Positions 45,932-55,965 of a DNA stretch of 64,000 nt are shown here, one piece after another. The position numbers and the translations under genes are program-made. Numbering within the stretch: the stretch's first letter is position 1; each line of letters starts with the position of its first letter. A model generated the notes under the pieces. That model saw only the letters and a list, made by a program, of their open reading frames with translations, was not told the origin of the DNA and made no database searches. This stretch comes from Rhizobium sp. WYJ-E13 (GTDB taxonomy: Bacteria; Pseudomonadota; Alphaproteobacteria; Rhizobiales; Rhizobiaceae): positions 744,001 to 808,000 of the forward strand of contig NZ_CP076853.1 of assembly GCF_018987265.1 (NCBI RefSeq), written 5' to 3'.

Positions 45932-46017
45932 GGGCGGACTTTAGCGGAGCGAAAACGGCAATGAAAGGGCGGGCAGACCTGCCAGCGCCCTTTCGGCGCT
46001 TATTGCACAGTCCCCCA

Positions 46018-47313
46018 CTATTGTACGGTCCATTGGTCGATGTCGTCGCGTTCGCCGATCAACGCCAGACCGTGAGCGATGGAGAGCAGTTCGCCGCCGC
46101 TCTCGATCTTGTGGCTGTCGAAGCGCTCGGTGAAGATGCGCCGCACGGCCGGCACGAAAGATGTGCCGCCCGTCAGGAACACCTTGTCGATGCCGGATGC
46201 ATCCATGTTGGTCTTCTCCAGCACCTCGTCGAGTGCGCCCTCGATACGGGCAAGGTCATCGACGATCCAGCTTTCGAAATCGCTGCGCTTGATCGTTCGG
46301 TGGCCGGCCCGGCCAAGCGGAGCGAAGTCGAAGGGGGCTTCCTCGGCGGCGGAAAGTGCCATCTTCGTTGCCGAGACTGCCTGATAGAGCGGATAGCCCT
46401 CGTCATGGTCGATGAGATCGATGAAGATTTCCAGCTTCTCCGGCTCCAGCGCCGTGCGCACCAGCCTCTTCAGATCCTCGAATTCCCTTGTGGTCTTGAA
46501 GATCGACAGCTGGTTCCAGCGGCTGAAGCTCGCGTAATAGTTCGAGGGAACCTCAAGGATCTTGTCGAAGCTCTTGAAATGACTCCCTTTGCCGATCTGA
46601 GGCGCAACGATGTTGTCGATCATGCGCGCGTCGAAATGATCGCCGGCGACACCGACACCCGAATGGCCGATCGGCGTTGCCGTCAGCTTGCCGGCCTTGG
46701 TTTCGAAGCGGATCAGCGAATAGTCCGTCGTGCCGCCGCCGAAGTCGGCGACGAGCACGGTCGCATCGGACTTCAGGTTCTGCGCGAAGTAGAAAGCGGC
46801 CGCCACCGGCTCGTAGACATAGTGAATTTCCGGAAAGCCGAAGCGTGTCAGCGCCTCGTTGTAGCGCTGCACGGCAAGCGCCGGATCCGGACTGGCGCCG
46901 GCAAAATGCACCGGACGGCCGGCAATGATGCGGGTAACGTCCGCAGGCCAGTTCTCGCCGGCGTAGTGGCGCAGGCGGCGGATGAAGATCTCCATCAGGT
47001 CTTCGAAGCTCTGCCGCTTGCCGAAGATGATCGTGCCCTGGAAGAGGGCGCTTGCCGCAAAGGTCTTGATCGACTGCAGGAAGCGGCAGTCGCCGGGATT
47101 GTCGATGAACTGCTGGATCGCCGCATGGCCGGCCTCCACCTTCAGCGCCGAAGCGCCGAGCTGCGCGTCCTTCATGAAGGAGAGCGCGGTGCGCATGCTG
47201 TCGGCCGTGCCGGCGCTGCTGGTCAGCGATATGGAATGAGTATCGGCGCCGCCATCTGCAAGCGCCAGAACAGTATTGGTCGTGCCGAAGTCAAGCCCGA
47301 GCGCCTGTGCCAT
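46018..47313 (-). CDS. Hsp70-like ATPase (YegD type), without substrate-binding domain
   Basis: The 431-residue protein has an actin-like Hsp70 ATPase domain: GLDFGTTNTVLALADGG at the N-terminus, VLVADFGGGTTDYSLI near residue 190 and KVFLTGGTSFVPAVRRIF near residue 375. It stops about where the interdomain linker would begin, so there is no peptide-binding domain, as in YegD (about 450 residues). The role is not settled; such proteins may be stand-alone chaperone-like ATPases. AAGGAG precedes the ATG. It is single, with an upstream gap holding two hairpins. Confidence 0.87.
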   Translation of the reverse strand: MAQALGLDFGTTNTVLALADGGADTHSISLTSSAGTADSMRTALSFMKDAQLGASALKVEAGHAAIQQFIDNPGDCRFLQSIKTFAASALFQGTIIFGKRQSFEDLMEIFIRRLRHYAGENWPADVTRIIAGRPVHFAGASPDPALAVQRYNEALTRFGFPEIHYVYEPVAAAFYFAQNLKSDATVLVADFGGGTTDYSLIRFETKAGKLTATPIGHSGVGVAGDHFDARMIDNIVAPQIGKGSHFKSFDKILEVPSNYYASFSRWNQLSIFKTTREFEDLKRLVRTALEPEKLEIFIDLIDHDEGYPLYQAVSATKMALSAAEEAPFDFAPLGRAGHRTIKRSDFESWIVDDLARIEGALDEVLEKTNMDASGIDKVFLTGGTSFVPAVRRIFTERFDSHKIESGGELLSIAHGLALIGERDDIDQWTVQ

Positions 47314-47353
47314 GGCCGTGCTCCTTATCAGATCTGTCGAAAATGACTGAACC

Positions 47354-47398
47354 GGGGCAGGTGCCCCGAAATACGAAAGGGCGCCTTATGGTGCGCCC
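47354..47398 (-). terminator. Hairpins downstream of the AmpR-like gene
   Basis: GGGGCA-GG-TGCCCC (47354-47367) and GGGCGC-...-GCGCCC (47379-47398) are two short stem-loops. On the minus strand the second is followed by TTTCG, so together they probably terminate the LysR-type gene before the Hsp70-like gene. Confidence 0.45.
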
Positions 47399-47458
47399 CT
47401 GACATGTTGTGAGAGGCGCGTGATCGCACAGCAGGAGCCGGAAAGCAACCCGCCTCGA

Positions 47459-48349
47459 CTAGTTTCCGAGCTGCGCCCGCGTCTCCTCGGCCATCTTGCC
47501 GACCCACTTGCGGAACATCTCCATGGCGGGCGTGACGGAGCGCGATTGCAGCCGCGTCAGCCAGTAGCTGCCCTTGGAAATCCAGATCGGGAAGGGCTGT
47601 TCCAACTCGCCTGCCGCAAGCTGGCGAGAGAACATCAAGGGCGGCGCCAGTGCCACGCCCGCGCCCTGCAGCGCCGCCTCGATCATCAGCACGGAGGAAT
47701 CGAAGACCATGCCGCGGATTGGTGGGGAGGTAACTCCTGCCGTTTCGAACCAGCCCGGCCATTCGTCGGCACGGTAGGAGCGCAGCAGCGTCTGATGGGC
47801 GACGTCTTCGGGGGAGGAGAGCTGGCGGGCGATCGAGTGAACGCAGAGCACCGAGAGCGGCGCTTCGAAGAGGGCTTCGGCCTCTATATCGTGCCAGGCG
47901 CCGTTGCCGAATTTGATCGTATAGTCGAGACCCTCGGCGGCAATATCGACGCGGTTGTTGTTGGTCGAAAGCCTGAGATCGATGAAGGGATATTGCTCGC
48001 GGAAATCGGCAAGCCGCGGCAGGAGCCAGCCGACGGCGAGCGTGCCGACGGCGCCGAGCTTCAGCACTTCGCGCACATGCCCGCCCTCGAACCGCTCCAG
48101 CATATCGGCCATGCGGTCGAAGGAATCCTGCAGCGCCGGCAAGAGCGCCAGCCCTTCCTCCGTGATCATCAGCCCGCGCGGCAGGCGACGAAACAGGCTG
48201 ACGCCGAGCCGCTGTTCCAGAAGCTTCACCTGATGGCTGACAGCAGCCTGTGTGACGCAGAGTTCGATGGCCGCACGGGTAAAGGAAAGATGCCGCGCCG
48301 CCGCCTCGAAGGCGCGCAGCGAATTCAGCGGCAAATATGGTCGAACCAT
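47459..48349 (-). CDS. LysR-family regulator of the GcvA/AmpR type
   Basis: The 296-residue protein has a LysR HTH at residues 5-64 (LNSLRAFEAAARHLSFTRAAIELCVTQAAVSHQVKLLEQRLGVSLFRR) and a type 2 periplasmic-binding-like effector domain (90-290). The HTH sequence is that of the GcvA/AmpR branch. It is divergent from a class D beta-lactamase across 104 bases, which is the standard AmpR layout: a muropeptide-sensing LysR protein controlling an adjacent beta-lactamase. The effector cannot be confirmed from sequence. Confidence 0.88.
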   Translation of the reverse strand: MVRPYLPLNSLRAFEAAARHLSFTRAAIELCVTQAAVSHQVKLLEQRLGVSLFRRLPRGLMITEEGLALLPALQDSFDRMADMLERFEGGHVREVLKLGAVGTLAVGWLLPRLADFREQYPFIDLRLSTNNNRVDIAAEGLDYTIKFGNGAWHDIEAEALFEAPLSVLCVHSIARQLSSPEDVAHQTLLRSYRADEWPGWFETAGVTSPPIRGMVFDSSVLMIEAALQGAGVALAPPLMFSRQLAAGELEQPFPIWISKGSYWLTRLQSRSVTPAMEMFRKWVGKMAEETRAQLGN

Positions 48350-48453
48350 GGCAATGGCCTAATCTGATTTATGCCTGACCGGAAATATCATCGTTTGATC
48401 GGGCCTTCCAGGGTGGCCTAGAAAGCCGAGGTCGAACCATATGGAGAACGAAA
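48350..48453. promoter_or_regulatory. Divergent promoter region of the LysR/OXA pair
   Basis: The 104-base gap contains CTAAT at 48359-48363, the core motif of GcvA-type sites, in an AT-richer context than the genes. A GGAG ribosome site (48443-48446) serves the beta-lactamase GTG. The gap is of the size in which AmpR-type regulators bind one operator that controls both directions. Confidence 0.45.
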
Positions 48454-49278
48454 GTGGCTTTCGAAAGACATCTTCTTCTGGCATTTTCTATAAGTATTAC
48501 AGCAATTTCCATGGGTGTATCGCCGGCCGATGCCGCCGATCCGATCCGCTGCACCGTCATCATCGATGAGAAGACCGGCGAGACGATTTACCGTCAGGGC
48601 AATTGTGATCAGGGCTTCTATCCGCAATCGACCTTCAAACTGCCTTTGGCCATGATGGGCTATGATTCCGGCATTTTGGTCGATGAGCACAATCCGCTCT
48701 GGCCATACGATCCGAAGCTCAAGCGTTCGAAGCGTGAGCAGAAGGATACCGACCCGACCATCTGGGAGCGGGATTCCATCGTCTGGTTCTCGCAGGAACT
48801 GACCCGCAAGCTTGGCAAGCGCGCCTTTGCCGATTACGTCAAGCGCTTCGGATACGGCAATCAGGATGTCTTGGGCGGGCCTGGCAATACGGATGGCCTC
48901 ACCGAAGCCTGGCTGATGTCGTCACTGAAGATCTCGGCCGAGGATCAGGTACGGTTCCTCCGCCGCTTCCGCACCGGCAGCCTGCCGATCTCGGTGCGAG
49001 CGCGGCAGATGACGGAGGCGATCGTCCCACGGTTTCAGGCGACTGACGGCTGGGATATCCAAGGCAAGACCGGCGCCGGCTGGCTGCGCAATGCAGCCGG
49101 CAAGACCAATTACGAACGGCCGCTCGGCTGGTTTGTCGGCTGGGCGACGAAGGGCGACCGGCGGCTCATCTTCGCGAGGCTCTACATCGCCAATCATCGC
49201 TATGCCGACAATCCCATCAGCTTCGAGACGCGGGATACGCTGATCGCGGATTTCCCAAAGCTGGTCGAGGGTCGCTGA
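48454..49278 (+). CDS. Class D (OXA-type) beta-lactamase
   Basis: The 274-residue protein has a signal peptide (residues 1-27, ...SMGVSPADAA) and the class D motifs: S59-T60-F61-K62 with the acylating serine and carboxylated lysine, SIV at 108-110, YGN at 134-136, conserved W153, and KTG at 205-207. It hydrolyses beta-lactams in the periplasm. The start is a GTG with GGAG seven bases upstream. All catalytic residues are present, so it should be an active chromosomal enzyme, probably induced via the divergent AmpR-like regulator. Confidence 0.92.
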   Translation: MAFERHLLLAFSISITAISMGVSPADAADPIRCTVIIDEKTGETIYRQGNCDQGFYPQSTFKLPLAMMGYDSGILVDEHNPLWPYDPKLKRSKREQKDTDPTIWERDSIVWFSQELTRKLGKRAFADYVKRFGYGNQDVLGGPGNTDGLTEAWLMSSLKISAEDQVRFLRRFRTGSLPISVRARQMTEAIVPRFQATDGWDIQGKTGAGWLRNAAGKTNYERPLGWFVGWATKGDRRLIFARLYIANHRYADNPISFETRDTLIADFPKLVEGR

Positions 49279-49284
49279 CATGAA

Positions 49285-49312
49285 AAGGGCGCCGGAAGGC
49301 GCCCTTCTGTCT
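49285..49312. terminator. Bidirectional terminator between bla and the RND operon
   Basis: AAGGGCGCC-GGAA-GGCGCCCTT (49285-49306) is a perfect nine-base hairpin with T/A-rich flanks on both sides. It lies between the convergent beta-lactamase and RND genes. Confidence 0.85.
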
Positions 49313-49314
49313 TC

Positions 49315-52300
49315 TTACTCAGCGGCGATCGCCCGCGGCTCCTCTGCCACGTGCGCTTCCGTCTCCCTGCGGCTGAGCAGGCGGTGGAGGAAATTGCCGA
49401 AGCGGTCCATCTCGACGAAGATGACAGGCGTGATGAACAGTGTCAGAAGCTGCGAGACGATGAGGCCGCCGACGACGGCGATGCCGAGCGGCTGGCGCAG
49501 TTCCGAGCTCGCACCTGTGCCGAGCGCGATCGGCAGGGCGCCGAGCAGGGCGCAGAAGGTCGTCATCATGATCGGGCGGAAGCGCCGCACGCAGGCTTCG
49601 TGGATCGCTGCCGTTGCCTTCTCGCCCGTCGTTCGCATCGTCTCCACCGCCACGTCGATCATCATGATCGCGTTCTTCTTGACGATCCCGATCAGCATCA
49701 GCAGGCCGATGAGCGCGATGATCGAGAGATCAAAGCCCATGATCTTCAACGCCAGCAGCGCACCGAAGGCGGCGGCCGGCAGGCCGGAGAGGATAGTCAG
49801 CGGGTGGATGAAGCTCTCATAGAGCACGCCGAGCACGACATAGATTGTCAGCACCGCCGCAAGGATCAGGTAGGGCGTATTGCCCTGCGATTGCTGGAAG
49901 ATCTCTGCCGTACCGCCATAGGACGTGAAGACGTCGGCCGGCATGTCAAGGTCCTTCTTGATCTGCTCGATCCTCGCCGTCGCGTCGCTGAGCGATACGC
50001 CTTCCGGCAGGTTGAAGGACACGGTGGTCGAGACGAGCTGGCCCGTCTGGTTGATGGTGACGGGTCCGACCGTGCGCTCGACATGCGCGAAGTTCGACAG
50101 CGGCACCAGGCTGCCATTGGAAGAGGCGACGCGGATCTCAGAGAGTTTCTGGTCATCCCATGGCTTGCTCGTGTCATATTCGACGATGACGTCGTAGCTG
50201 TCGCCGGTCGACTGGATTTCCGCAGCCGCAAAGCCGCTGAAGGATTCCTGCAGCGTCGTGCGCAGCGTATCATTGTCGATCCCGTAGGCGGCTGCCCGCT
50301 CGGTATCGATGACGATACTGGCCTGAAGAGCATTGTTCTGCGCATCCGAGGTCACGTCCGTGAATAGCCGGTCGGCGCGCATCGCCTGCTGGATCTTGCC
50401 GGCCCACAGGTTGGTCTGGTCGGCGTTCAGCGCCTGTATGACCAGCTGATACTGGCTGGCGGTCTGGCGGCCGCCGAAGCGCAGGCTCTGGTTCGGGGTT
50501 ACGAAGGCCTGCAGGCCGGGGATCTTGTTGATCGCAGTGCGCAGCTCGCGCAGTGTCTGGTCAAGCGGTTCACGCTGATCCTTGTCTTTCAGTTCGACGA
50601 ACATCGAGCCGTTGTTCTGTGGCTTGTTGGGGTTGCCGCCGATGGTCGACATCACATGGTTGACGGCCGGGTTCGCCTTGACGACGGCCGCGGCCTGCTG
50701 CTGCAGGGCCTCCATCGCCGAGTAGGAAATATCCTGTCGCGCCTGCGTGCTGATCGTCAGGCGGCCGATATCTTCCTGTGGGAAGAAGCTCGTCGGCAGC
50801 GTCATGAAGAAATAGACGGTCAGCGCGACGGACGCGAGGAAGACTCCGAGAATGAAGGGGCGATGGCGAAGGCACCAGCCGACCGCATTGTCATAACCGC
50901 GCAGCGTCCGCTCGAAACCGGCATCGAAGATGCGGATGAGGAGTGGCGGACGGCCGTGGTTGCTGGACAGGAGCGAGCCGAGCATCGGCGTCACCGTCAG
51001 CGAAACGATCGCTGAAGCGATGATGGCGATTGCAACAACCATGCCGAATTCGTTGAACACCCGGCCGACGACACCGCCCATCAACAGGATCGGGATGAAG
51101 ACTGCGATCAGCGACACCGACATGGAGATGATGGTGTAGCTGACTTCGCCCGCACCCTTGATCGCCGCTTCCCGCACCGGCATCCCTTCCTCGACATGGC
51201 GCAGGATGTTTTCGAGCATGACGATCGCGTCGTCGACGACGAGACCCACCGCGAGCGTGAGGCCGAGCAGCGAGATGTTGTCGATGCTGTAGCCCAGCAC
51301 ATACATCATGCCGAAGGTCGAGATCAGCGACAGCGGAACGGCAAGCCCCGGAATGATCGTTGCGGTCGCATGGCCGGTGAAGAGGTAGATGACGAGAACG
51401 ACGAGGCCGATCGTCAGGAGCAGAGTGAACTTCACGTCGGCGATGGCATCGCGAATCGGCTTTGCGGCATCGTTCATGACGACCGTGTTGACCGAGGGCG
51501 GTATTTCGGCGTGGAGCTGCGGCAGCTTGGCGTTGATCGCGTCGACGACGTCGACCGTGTTGGCATCCGGCTGGCGCTGGATGGCGAGGATGATGCCGCG
51601 CTGGCCGTCATACCAGCTGCCCGTATACTGGTTCTCGACGCTGTCCTGGACATCGGCAATATCGCCGAGATGGATCGGCGCGCCGTTCGGATTGGCGATG
51701 ACGAGCGAGCGGAACTGCTCGGCATTGGTGCGTTGCGTGTTCGCCGTGATCGTCATGGCCTGCGAATTGTTCTGCAGGGTGCCGACCGGCTGCTGGCTGT
51801 TGGCGGCGGCAAGCGCCTTGTTGACGGTGTCGATGCCGATGTTGCGGGTCAAAAGCTTGTTGGGATCGACCTCGACGCGCACGGCATAGGTCTGCGCACC
51901 GAAGACACTGACCTGGGCAACACCCGGAAGCGTCGACAGCGACGGCGAGATGATGTCTTCGGCGATCTCGTCGAGCTTGCTGCGCGGCATGGTGTTGCTC
52001 TGCACCGAAAGCAGCATGACCGGCGCGTCGGCCGGGTTCGTCTTGCGGTAGCTCGGCGGTGTCGTCATGTTATCGGGCAATTGCCGTGTCGCATGCGAAA
52101 TGGCCGCCTGCACGTCGGCGGCGGCCGCATCGATATCGCGGTTGAGGTCGAATTGCAGCACGATGCTGGTGTTGCCGAGCGAACTCGACGCGCTGATCTC
52201 GCTGATGCCGGGGATTGTCTCGAACTGCTTGATCAGCGGTGTCGCGACCGAAGTCGCCATGGTCTGCGGCGAGGCGCCGCTCAACTGCGCCGAAACGTTG

Positions 52301-52431
52301 ATGGTCGGAAAATCGACCTGCGGCAGCGCCGCCACCGGCACGAGCCGGTAGCCCGCAAGACCGGCCAGAATGACGCCGATCGCAAGCAGCGTCGTTGCGA
52401 CGGGGCGCTGGATACAGAAATTCGGGATCAA
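49315..52431 (-). CDS. RND efflux pump inner-membrane permease (MdtB/MdtC/AcrB type)
   Basis: A 1038-residue resistance-nodulation-division transporter: twelve TMs, two large periplasmic loops (after TM1 and TM7), and proton-relay residues in TM4 within [21 protein letters not shown]. The N-terminal [41 protein letters not shown] and the repeated [14 protein letters not shown] motif are typical of the multidrug subfamily, with closest feel to MdtB/MdtC. It uses the proton gradient to expel drugs or natural products with the adaptor encoded upstream. No outer-membrane channel gene is adjacent. Overlaps the adaptor gene by four bases. Confidence 0.92.
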   Translation of the reverse strand: MIPNFCIQRPVATTLLAIGVILAGLAGYRLVPVAALPQVDFPTINVSAQLSGASPQTMATSVATPLIKQFETIPGISEISASSSLGNTSIVLQFDLNRDIDAAAADVQAAISHATRQLPDNMTTPPSYRKTNPADAPVMLLSVQSNTMPRSKLDEIAEDIISPSLSTLPGVAQVSVFGAQTYAVRVEVDPNKLLTRNIGIDTVNKALAAANSQQPVGTLQNNSQAMTITANTQRTNAEQFRSLVIANPNGAPIHLGDIADVQDSVENQYTGSWYDGQRGIILAIQRQPDANTVDVVDAINAKLPQLHAEIPPSVNTVVMNDAAKPIRDAIADVKFTLLLTIGLVVLVIYLFTGHATATIIPGLAVPLSLISTFGMMYVLGYSIDNISLLGLTLAVGLVVDDAIVMLENILRHVEEGMPVREAAIKGAGEVSYTIISMSVSLIAVFIPILLMGGVVGRVFNEFGMVVAIAIIASAIVSLTVTPMLGSLLSSNHGRPPLLIRIFDAGFERTLRGYDNAVGWCLRHRPFILGVFLASVALTVYFFMTLPTSFFPQEDIGRLTISTQARQDISYSAMEALQQQAAAVVKANPAVNHVMSTIGGNPNKPQNNGSMFVELKDKDQREPLDQTLRELRTAINKIPGLQAFVTPNQSLRFGGRQTASQYQLVIQALNADQTNLWAGKIQQAMRADRLFTDVTSDAQNNALQASIVIDTERAAAYGIDNDTLRTTLQESFSGFAAAEIQSTGDSYDVIVEYDTSKPWDDQKLSEIRVASSNGSLVPLSNFAHVERTVGPVTINQTGQLVSTTVSFNLPEGVSLSDATARIEQIKKDLDMPADVFTSYGGTAEIFQQSQGNTPYLILAAVLTIYVVLGVLYESFIHPLTILSGLPAAAFGALLALKIMGFDLSIIALIGLLMLIGIVKKNAIMMIDVAVETMRTTGEKATAAIHEACVRRFRPIMMTTFCALLGALPIALGTGASSELRQPLGIAVVGGLIVSQLLTLFITPVIFVEMDRFGNFLHRLLSRRETEAHVAEEPRAIAAE

Positions 52432-53735
52432 TGCTCAGTCCCCACCGCGATCGTTTCGGCCTGCTGCTGTTGCCGAGGCGCCTCGGCGGAGGCGACATTG
52501 AGCGTCTTGTCGTCGAACTGTTCGCTGACCGCCTGCTGGTCGCTGAGTTGGCCCTGGCCTTCGACAACCACATGGTCGCCTTCCGCGATGCCGGACGCAA
52601 TGGCGGTGAATCCGCCATTGGCGCGGGCGACGGTCACCGGCGTCAGGTGCGATTTGCCATCTTTGGCAACGAAGGCGAAGAAGCCGTCGGGACCAGGGCT
52701 GACGGCAACCGTCGGCACGACCACCTGCTGCTCGTCATTGTTGAAATGCACGACGATATTGACCGACTGGCCGGGCCACAGAGCGCCGGAGGCGTTCTCG
52801 AACTTCGCCTTGGCGAGGATCGTGCCCGATGCCGTATCGACCGTATTGTCGTAGAAGCTGATCTCGCCTTTGCGCACTTGCCCCTTGGTGGAATCGGGCG
52901 CCGTGCTGACCTCGACCGGGCCGGCGGCCAGCGCCTTCTTCAGCACACGCAGGTAGCGCTCCTGCAGGTGGAACTTCACATAGATCGGATCGTATTTGGC
53001 GATGGTGACGATGGCCGCACCGGCATTGACGAAGGCACCCTTGCTGAGAGCGATATCGCCAAGCCTGCCGTCGAAGGGCGCACGAATATCGGTATGCTCG
53101 AGGATGACCTGGTCGGAGGCGAGCGTGGCCTTGTCGGCTTCGACGGTCGCGGCGGCGGTATCGCGGGCGGCTCTCGCCTGATCGAGGCTCTGCTGGGTGC
53201 CGGCCTTCTGGTTGAAGAGGTCCTGCGCCCTTGTCAGCGCCGTCTCGGATTCTGCGAGCGTTGCCGCATCACGCACGATCATCGCATTGTCCTTGTCGAC
53301 GGCGGCTTTGGCCGTCCGGTCGTCCAGCTTGGCGATCAGATCGCCTTCCTTGACCGTCGCACCGTCCTGAGCCTCGATGCTGACGACGAGGCCCTGTTCC
53401 TGCGCGGCGATCGTCGTATTGTCCTCGGCATCGGCCCAGCCGGTCGCCGTCACATCCATCGGCAGCGTCGCCTTTACGGCCGCCACGGTCTTGACCATGG
53501 TCGGGCCTGTCGCGCCGCGCCGCCGTCCGCCACCCTGCTGGCCACCGCTCTGCCCACCACTCTGGGCCTGATCGCTTTGTGCCTGCTGATGGCCGCCATT
53601 GCGGGTGCCCTCAGGCTTCTTGATGAACTGCGACAGGTAGGGGATATCAGAGGCATAGGGGATTCTGTCCCCGAACTGCCAGACGCCAACGGCGGCCAAG
53701 GCTGCAATACTGACGGTGATCCAAAATTTCTTCAT
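52428..53735 (-). CDS. RND efflux periplasmic adaptor (MdtA type)
   Basis: The 435-residue membrane-fusion protein has an N-terminal signal/anchor (KFWITVSIAALAAVGVWQF), a Gln/Gly-rich linker (residues 45-75), a biotinyl-lipoyl domain (DNTTIAAQEQGLVVSIEAQDGATVKEGDLIAKLDDR, near 105-140), a helical hairpin rich in Ala/Glu, the second lipoyl half and barrel domains (TDIRAPFDGRLGDIALSKGAFVNAG). It bridges the permease and an outer-membrane channel. First gene of the pump operon; its C-terminal tail again is Gln-rich. Confidence 0.92.
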   Translation of the reverse strand: MKKFWITVSIAALAAVGVWQFGDRIPYASDIPYLSQFIKKPEGTRNGGHQQAQSDQAQSGGQSGGQQGGGRRRGATGPTMVKTVAAVKATLPMDVTATGWADAEDNTTIAAQEQGLVVSIEAQDGATVKEGDLIAKLDDRTAKAAVDKDNAMIVRDAATLAESETALTRAQDLFNQKAGTQQSLDQARAARDTAAATVEADKATLASDQVILEHTDIRAPFDGRLGDIALSKGAFVNAGAAIVTIAKYDPIYVKFHLQERYLRVLKKALAAGPVEVSTAPDSTKGQVRKGEISFYDNTVDTASGTILAKAKFENASGALWPGQSVNIVVHFNNDEQQVVVPTVAVSPGPDGFFAFVAKDGKSHLTPVTVARANGGFTAIASGIAEGDHVVVEGQGQLSDQQAVSEQFDDKTLNVASAEAPRQQQQAETIAVGTEH

Positions 53736-53971
53736 GGGCGAGACCGGTCTTGTCTTGGAAAATTGCGTGATTTTCTCCCGTGATTGAGCCGCCTATATTG
53801 CGGCGCAAAAAAGACATATTCACCCCGGCGGCGATCACTAAGCGGTTATGGCGGCTTAAATTTTCGTAATGAACAGTCTGTAATATTCAAGCTATTCTAA
53901 TATATAGTCAGGTAGGCAGTGTCGTTGATCTCGGAGACCTGCCAGCGCAGGCTGTACCGGCGAAACACTAT

Positions 53972-54910
53972 TTGATCCGCATGGCAGATCTTGCGTGGGA
54001 TAGACCCTGGAAAACGCAGAGGCAGGCAGCCATGGCCGAGTTGAATGCTGGTGAACTTCGCTCACTCATCACAACCACTTTTCCCGAACTGACGGGCTCC
54101 GTCTTCAAGCTGGCGACCAAGGGTTGGGATTCGGTGGCCGTCGACGTCGACGACCGGCTGATCTTCAAGTTTCCCCTTAATCCGCATGCCGAAAGGGCGC
54201 TGGTGAGGGAAGCGGCATTCCTCGGCGTCATCAGGCCATCCTTGACGATGGCTGTCCCCGACATGCGCATTCACGACGGCCCCCCGGTCTTTTCGAGCCA
54301 TTCCAAGCTGCGCGGCGAACATCTCATGACGGAGGATTACGAGGCTCTACCGGAAGCAGCCCGTCAGCGCCTTGGCGACGATCTCGCCCGTTTCTATGCC
54401 GAACTGCATGACCTTGATGCCGACCGCATGCGCGCGCTTGGCGCCGGACCGATACTGCCCTGGCAATCGCCGGAGACCGTCAGGGACAAGGCCCTGCCGC
54501 TGCTGCCGTCCGAACTGATCAGCTATGCAGAAACTGTTATCCCGGATTTCCAGTCCCTGCCGCCCGATCCCCACGGCATCACCTTCGGCTTCTTCGACGG
54601 CCACGGCTGGAACATGGCCTTCGATCACGGGCAGGGCAGGCTGAACGGCGTCTATGACTTCGCCGATTCAGGCTTCGGCCCGCTGCATCAGGAGTTCATC
54701 TATTCGAACTTCATCTCGCCCGATCTGACGGCGCGCATCGTCTCGGCCTATCAGACGCTGACCGGCCGCCAGCTCGACCGCCGGCGCATCGCGATCCTGA
54801 CGGGCTTCCATCGCCTGTCCGAACTCGCCGAACTTGCCGATGATCCCGCCTATATCGGCTCGAAGATCGACAGCGTCGCGGCATGGGCCGCTGCGTCGGC
54901 CCATGCCTGA
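53972..54910 (+). CDS. Phosphotransferase of the aminoglycoside/choline kinase (APH) fold
   Basis: The 312-residue protein has APH-type features: KFPLNPHAERALVREAAFLGVIRP near the N-lobe lysine, FGFFDGHGWNMAFDH (about 212-226, Brenner HGxxxxN-like catalytic loop as HGWN...D) and GVYDFADSGFGPLHQEFIY (metal-binding DFG-like aspartate). It would transfer phosphate from ATP to an alcohol; aminoglycoside, choline or homoserine are family options and none can be chosen. Alternative starts are at 53981 and 54032. It converges on the SDR gene. Confidence 0.8.
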   Translation: MIRMADLAWDRPWKTQRQAAMAELNAGELRSLITTTFPELTGSVFKLATKGWDSVAVDVDDRLIFKFPLNPHAERALVREAAFLGVIRPSLTMAVPDMRIHDGPPVFSSHSKLRGEHLMTEDYEALPEAARQRLGDDLARFYAELHDLDADRMRALGAGPILPWQSPETVRDKALPLLPSELISYAETVIPDFQSLPPDPHGITFGFFDGHGWNMAFDHGQGRLNGVYDFADSGFGPLHQEFIYSNFISPDLTARIVSAYQTLTGRQLDRRRIAILTGFHRLSELAELADDPAYIGSKIDSVAAWAAASAHA

Positions 54911-54922
54911 TGATACCGGCGA

Positions 54923-55711
54923 TCAGACGGAGCGCGCAGCACCTCCATCGCAGCGGATCAGCGAGCCGGTGATGTAGCTCGCCGGCTGGCTGCAGAGGAA
55001 GGCCGCCGTTGCAGCGAATTCCTCGACCTTGCCGTAGCGCCCGACCGGAATGCGCGCTTCCTTCTCGACGCGGATCTCCTCGATGCTCTTGCCGGTCCGC
55101 TTGGCGGCGGCGCCATCGAGATCGTCGAGGCGCGCTGTGAGGATGCTGCCGGGCAGCAGCAGGTTGGTAGTGACTCCGTGGCTTGCCACTTCCGACGCCA
55201 GCGTCTTGCTCCAGCCGGCAAGCGCCGGGCGCAGCGTGTTCGACAGCGCCAGATTGGCGATCGGCTCGATCACGCCCGACGAGGCAACTGTCAGAATGCG
55301 GCCCCAGCCCTGCGCCTTCATGCCCGGCAGCAGCGCATTGGTCAGCGTGATGACGCGCGCCACCATGGAAAAGAAATAGGTCTCGAGCTTTTCAGCAGTC
55401 ATGTCCTCGGTCGTGCCGGGCGTCGGGCCGCCTGTATTGTTGACGAGGATATCGAGCCCGCCGAATTTCTCCTGCACGGCAGCCGTGACTGTGCCGACGA
55501 AATTGTCATCGGAGAGGTCGGCCCAGACCCAGTCGGCCTTGCCCTTGCCTTGCGCATTGATCGCCTTGCAATTGGCTTCCAACTCGTCGCCGCTGCGTCC
55601 GCACAGAAGAACATTCGCGCCCTCCTGTGCCAGGGCCTTGGCGATGCCGAGCCCAAGACCGCGCGAGGAAGCCAGTACCAGTGCGCGTTTTCCCTCGATG
55701 CCGAGATCCAT
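54923..55711 (-). CDS. Atypical short-chain dehydrogenase/reductase
   Basis: The 262-residue protein has an SDR Rossmann fold with ALVLASSRGLGLGIAKALAQEGANVLLCGRSGDE (cofactor loop, residues 8-40, basic residue favouring NADP) and NNTGGPTPG (NAG-like) near residue 90. In the active-site region TVASSGVIEPIANLALSNTLRPALAGWSKTLASEVA the usual Tyr of YxxxK is replaced, leaving SNTLRP. This resembles a recognised beta-ketoacyl-reductase-like subgroup without the standard tyrosine. A strong GGAGGAA site fixes the ATG at 55711. Substrate unknown. Confidence 0.87.
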   Translation of the reverse strand: MDLGIEGKRALVLASSRGLGLGIAKALAQEGANVLLCGRSGDELEANCKAINAQGKGKADWVWADLSDDNFVGTVTAAVQEKFGGLDILVNNTGGPTPGTTEDMTAEKLETYFFSMVARVITLTNALLPGMKAQGWGRILTVASSGVIEPIANLALSNTLRPALAGWSKTLASEVASHGVTTNLLLPGSILTARLDDLDGAAAKRTGKSIEEIRVEKEARIPVGRYGKVEEFAATAAFLCSQPASYITGSLIRCDGGAARSV

Positions 55712-55965
55712 GATTTCCTCCATTTCCTGTTGCCCTTTCTATAGGGCGCAAGCCATGCGGAAGAAAAGGAGAAAGAGCGCTTTCACGGTACTCCCTTAAT
55801 TGACGTTAACGTAAGCGTCATATAACCTTCTGTACGGAGGAAACATCATTGTGCGAATTGGAGGATTGGCTGTCGCTTCCCGGCTCGACAATGTTTTCCG
55901 GTTTTGACAAGAGAGTTAGCTGATTGGGGATGAACGGCCGTCAAACGGCCGAGCGGAGAGAATGG

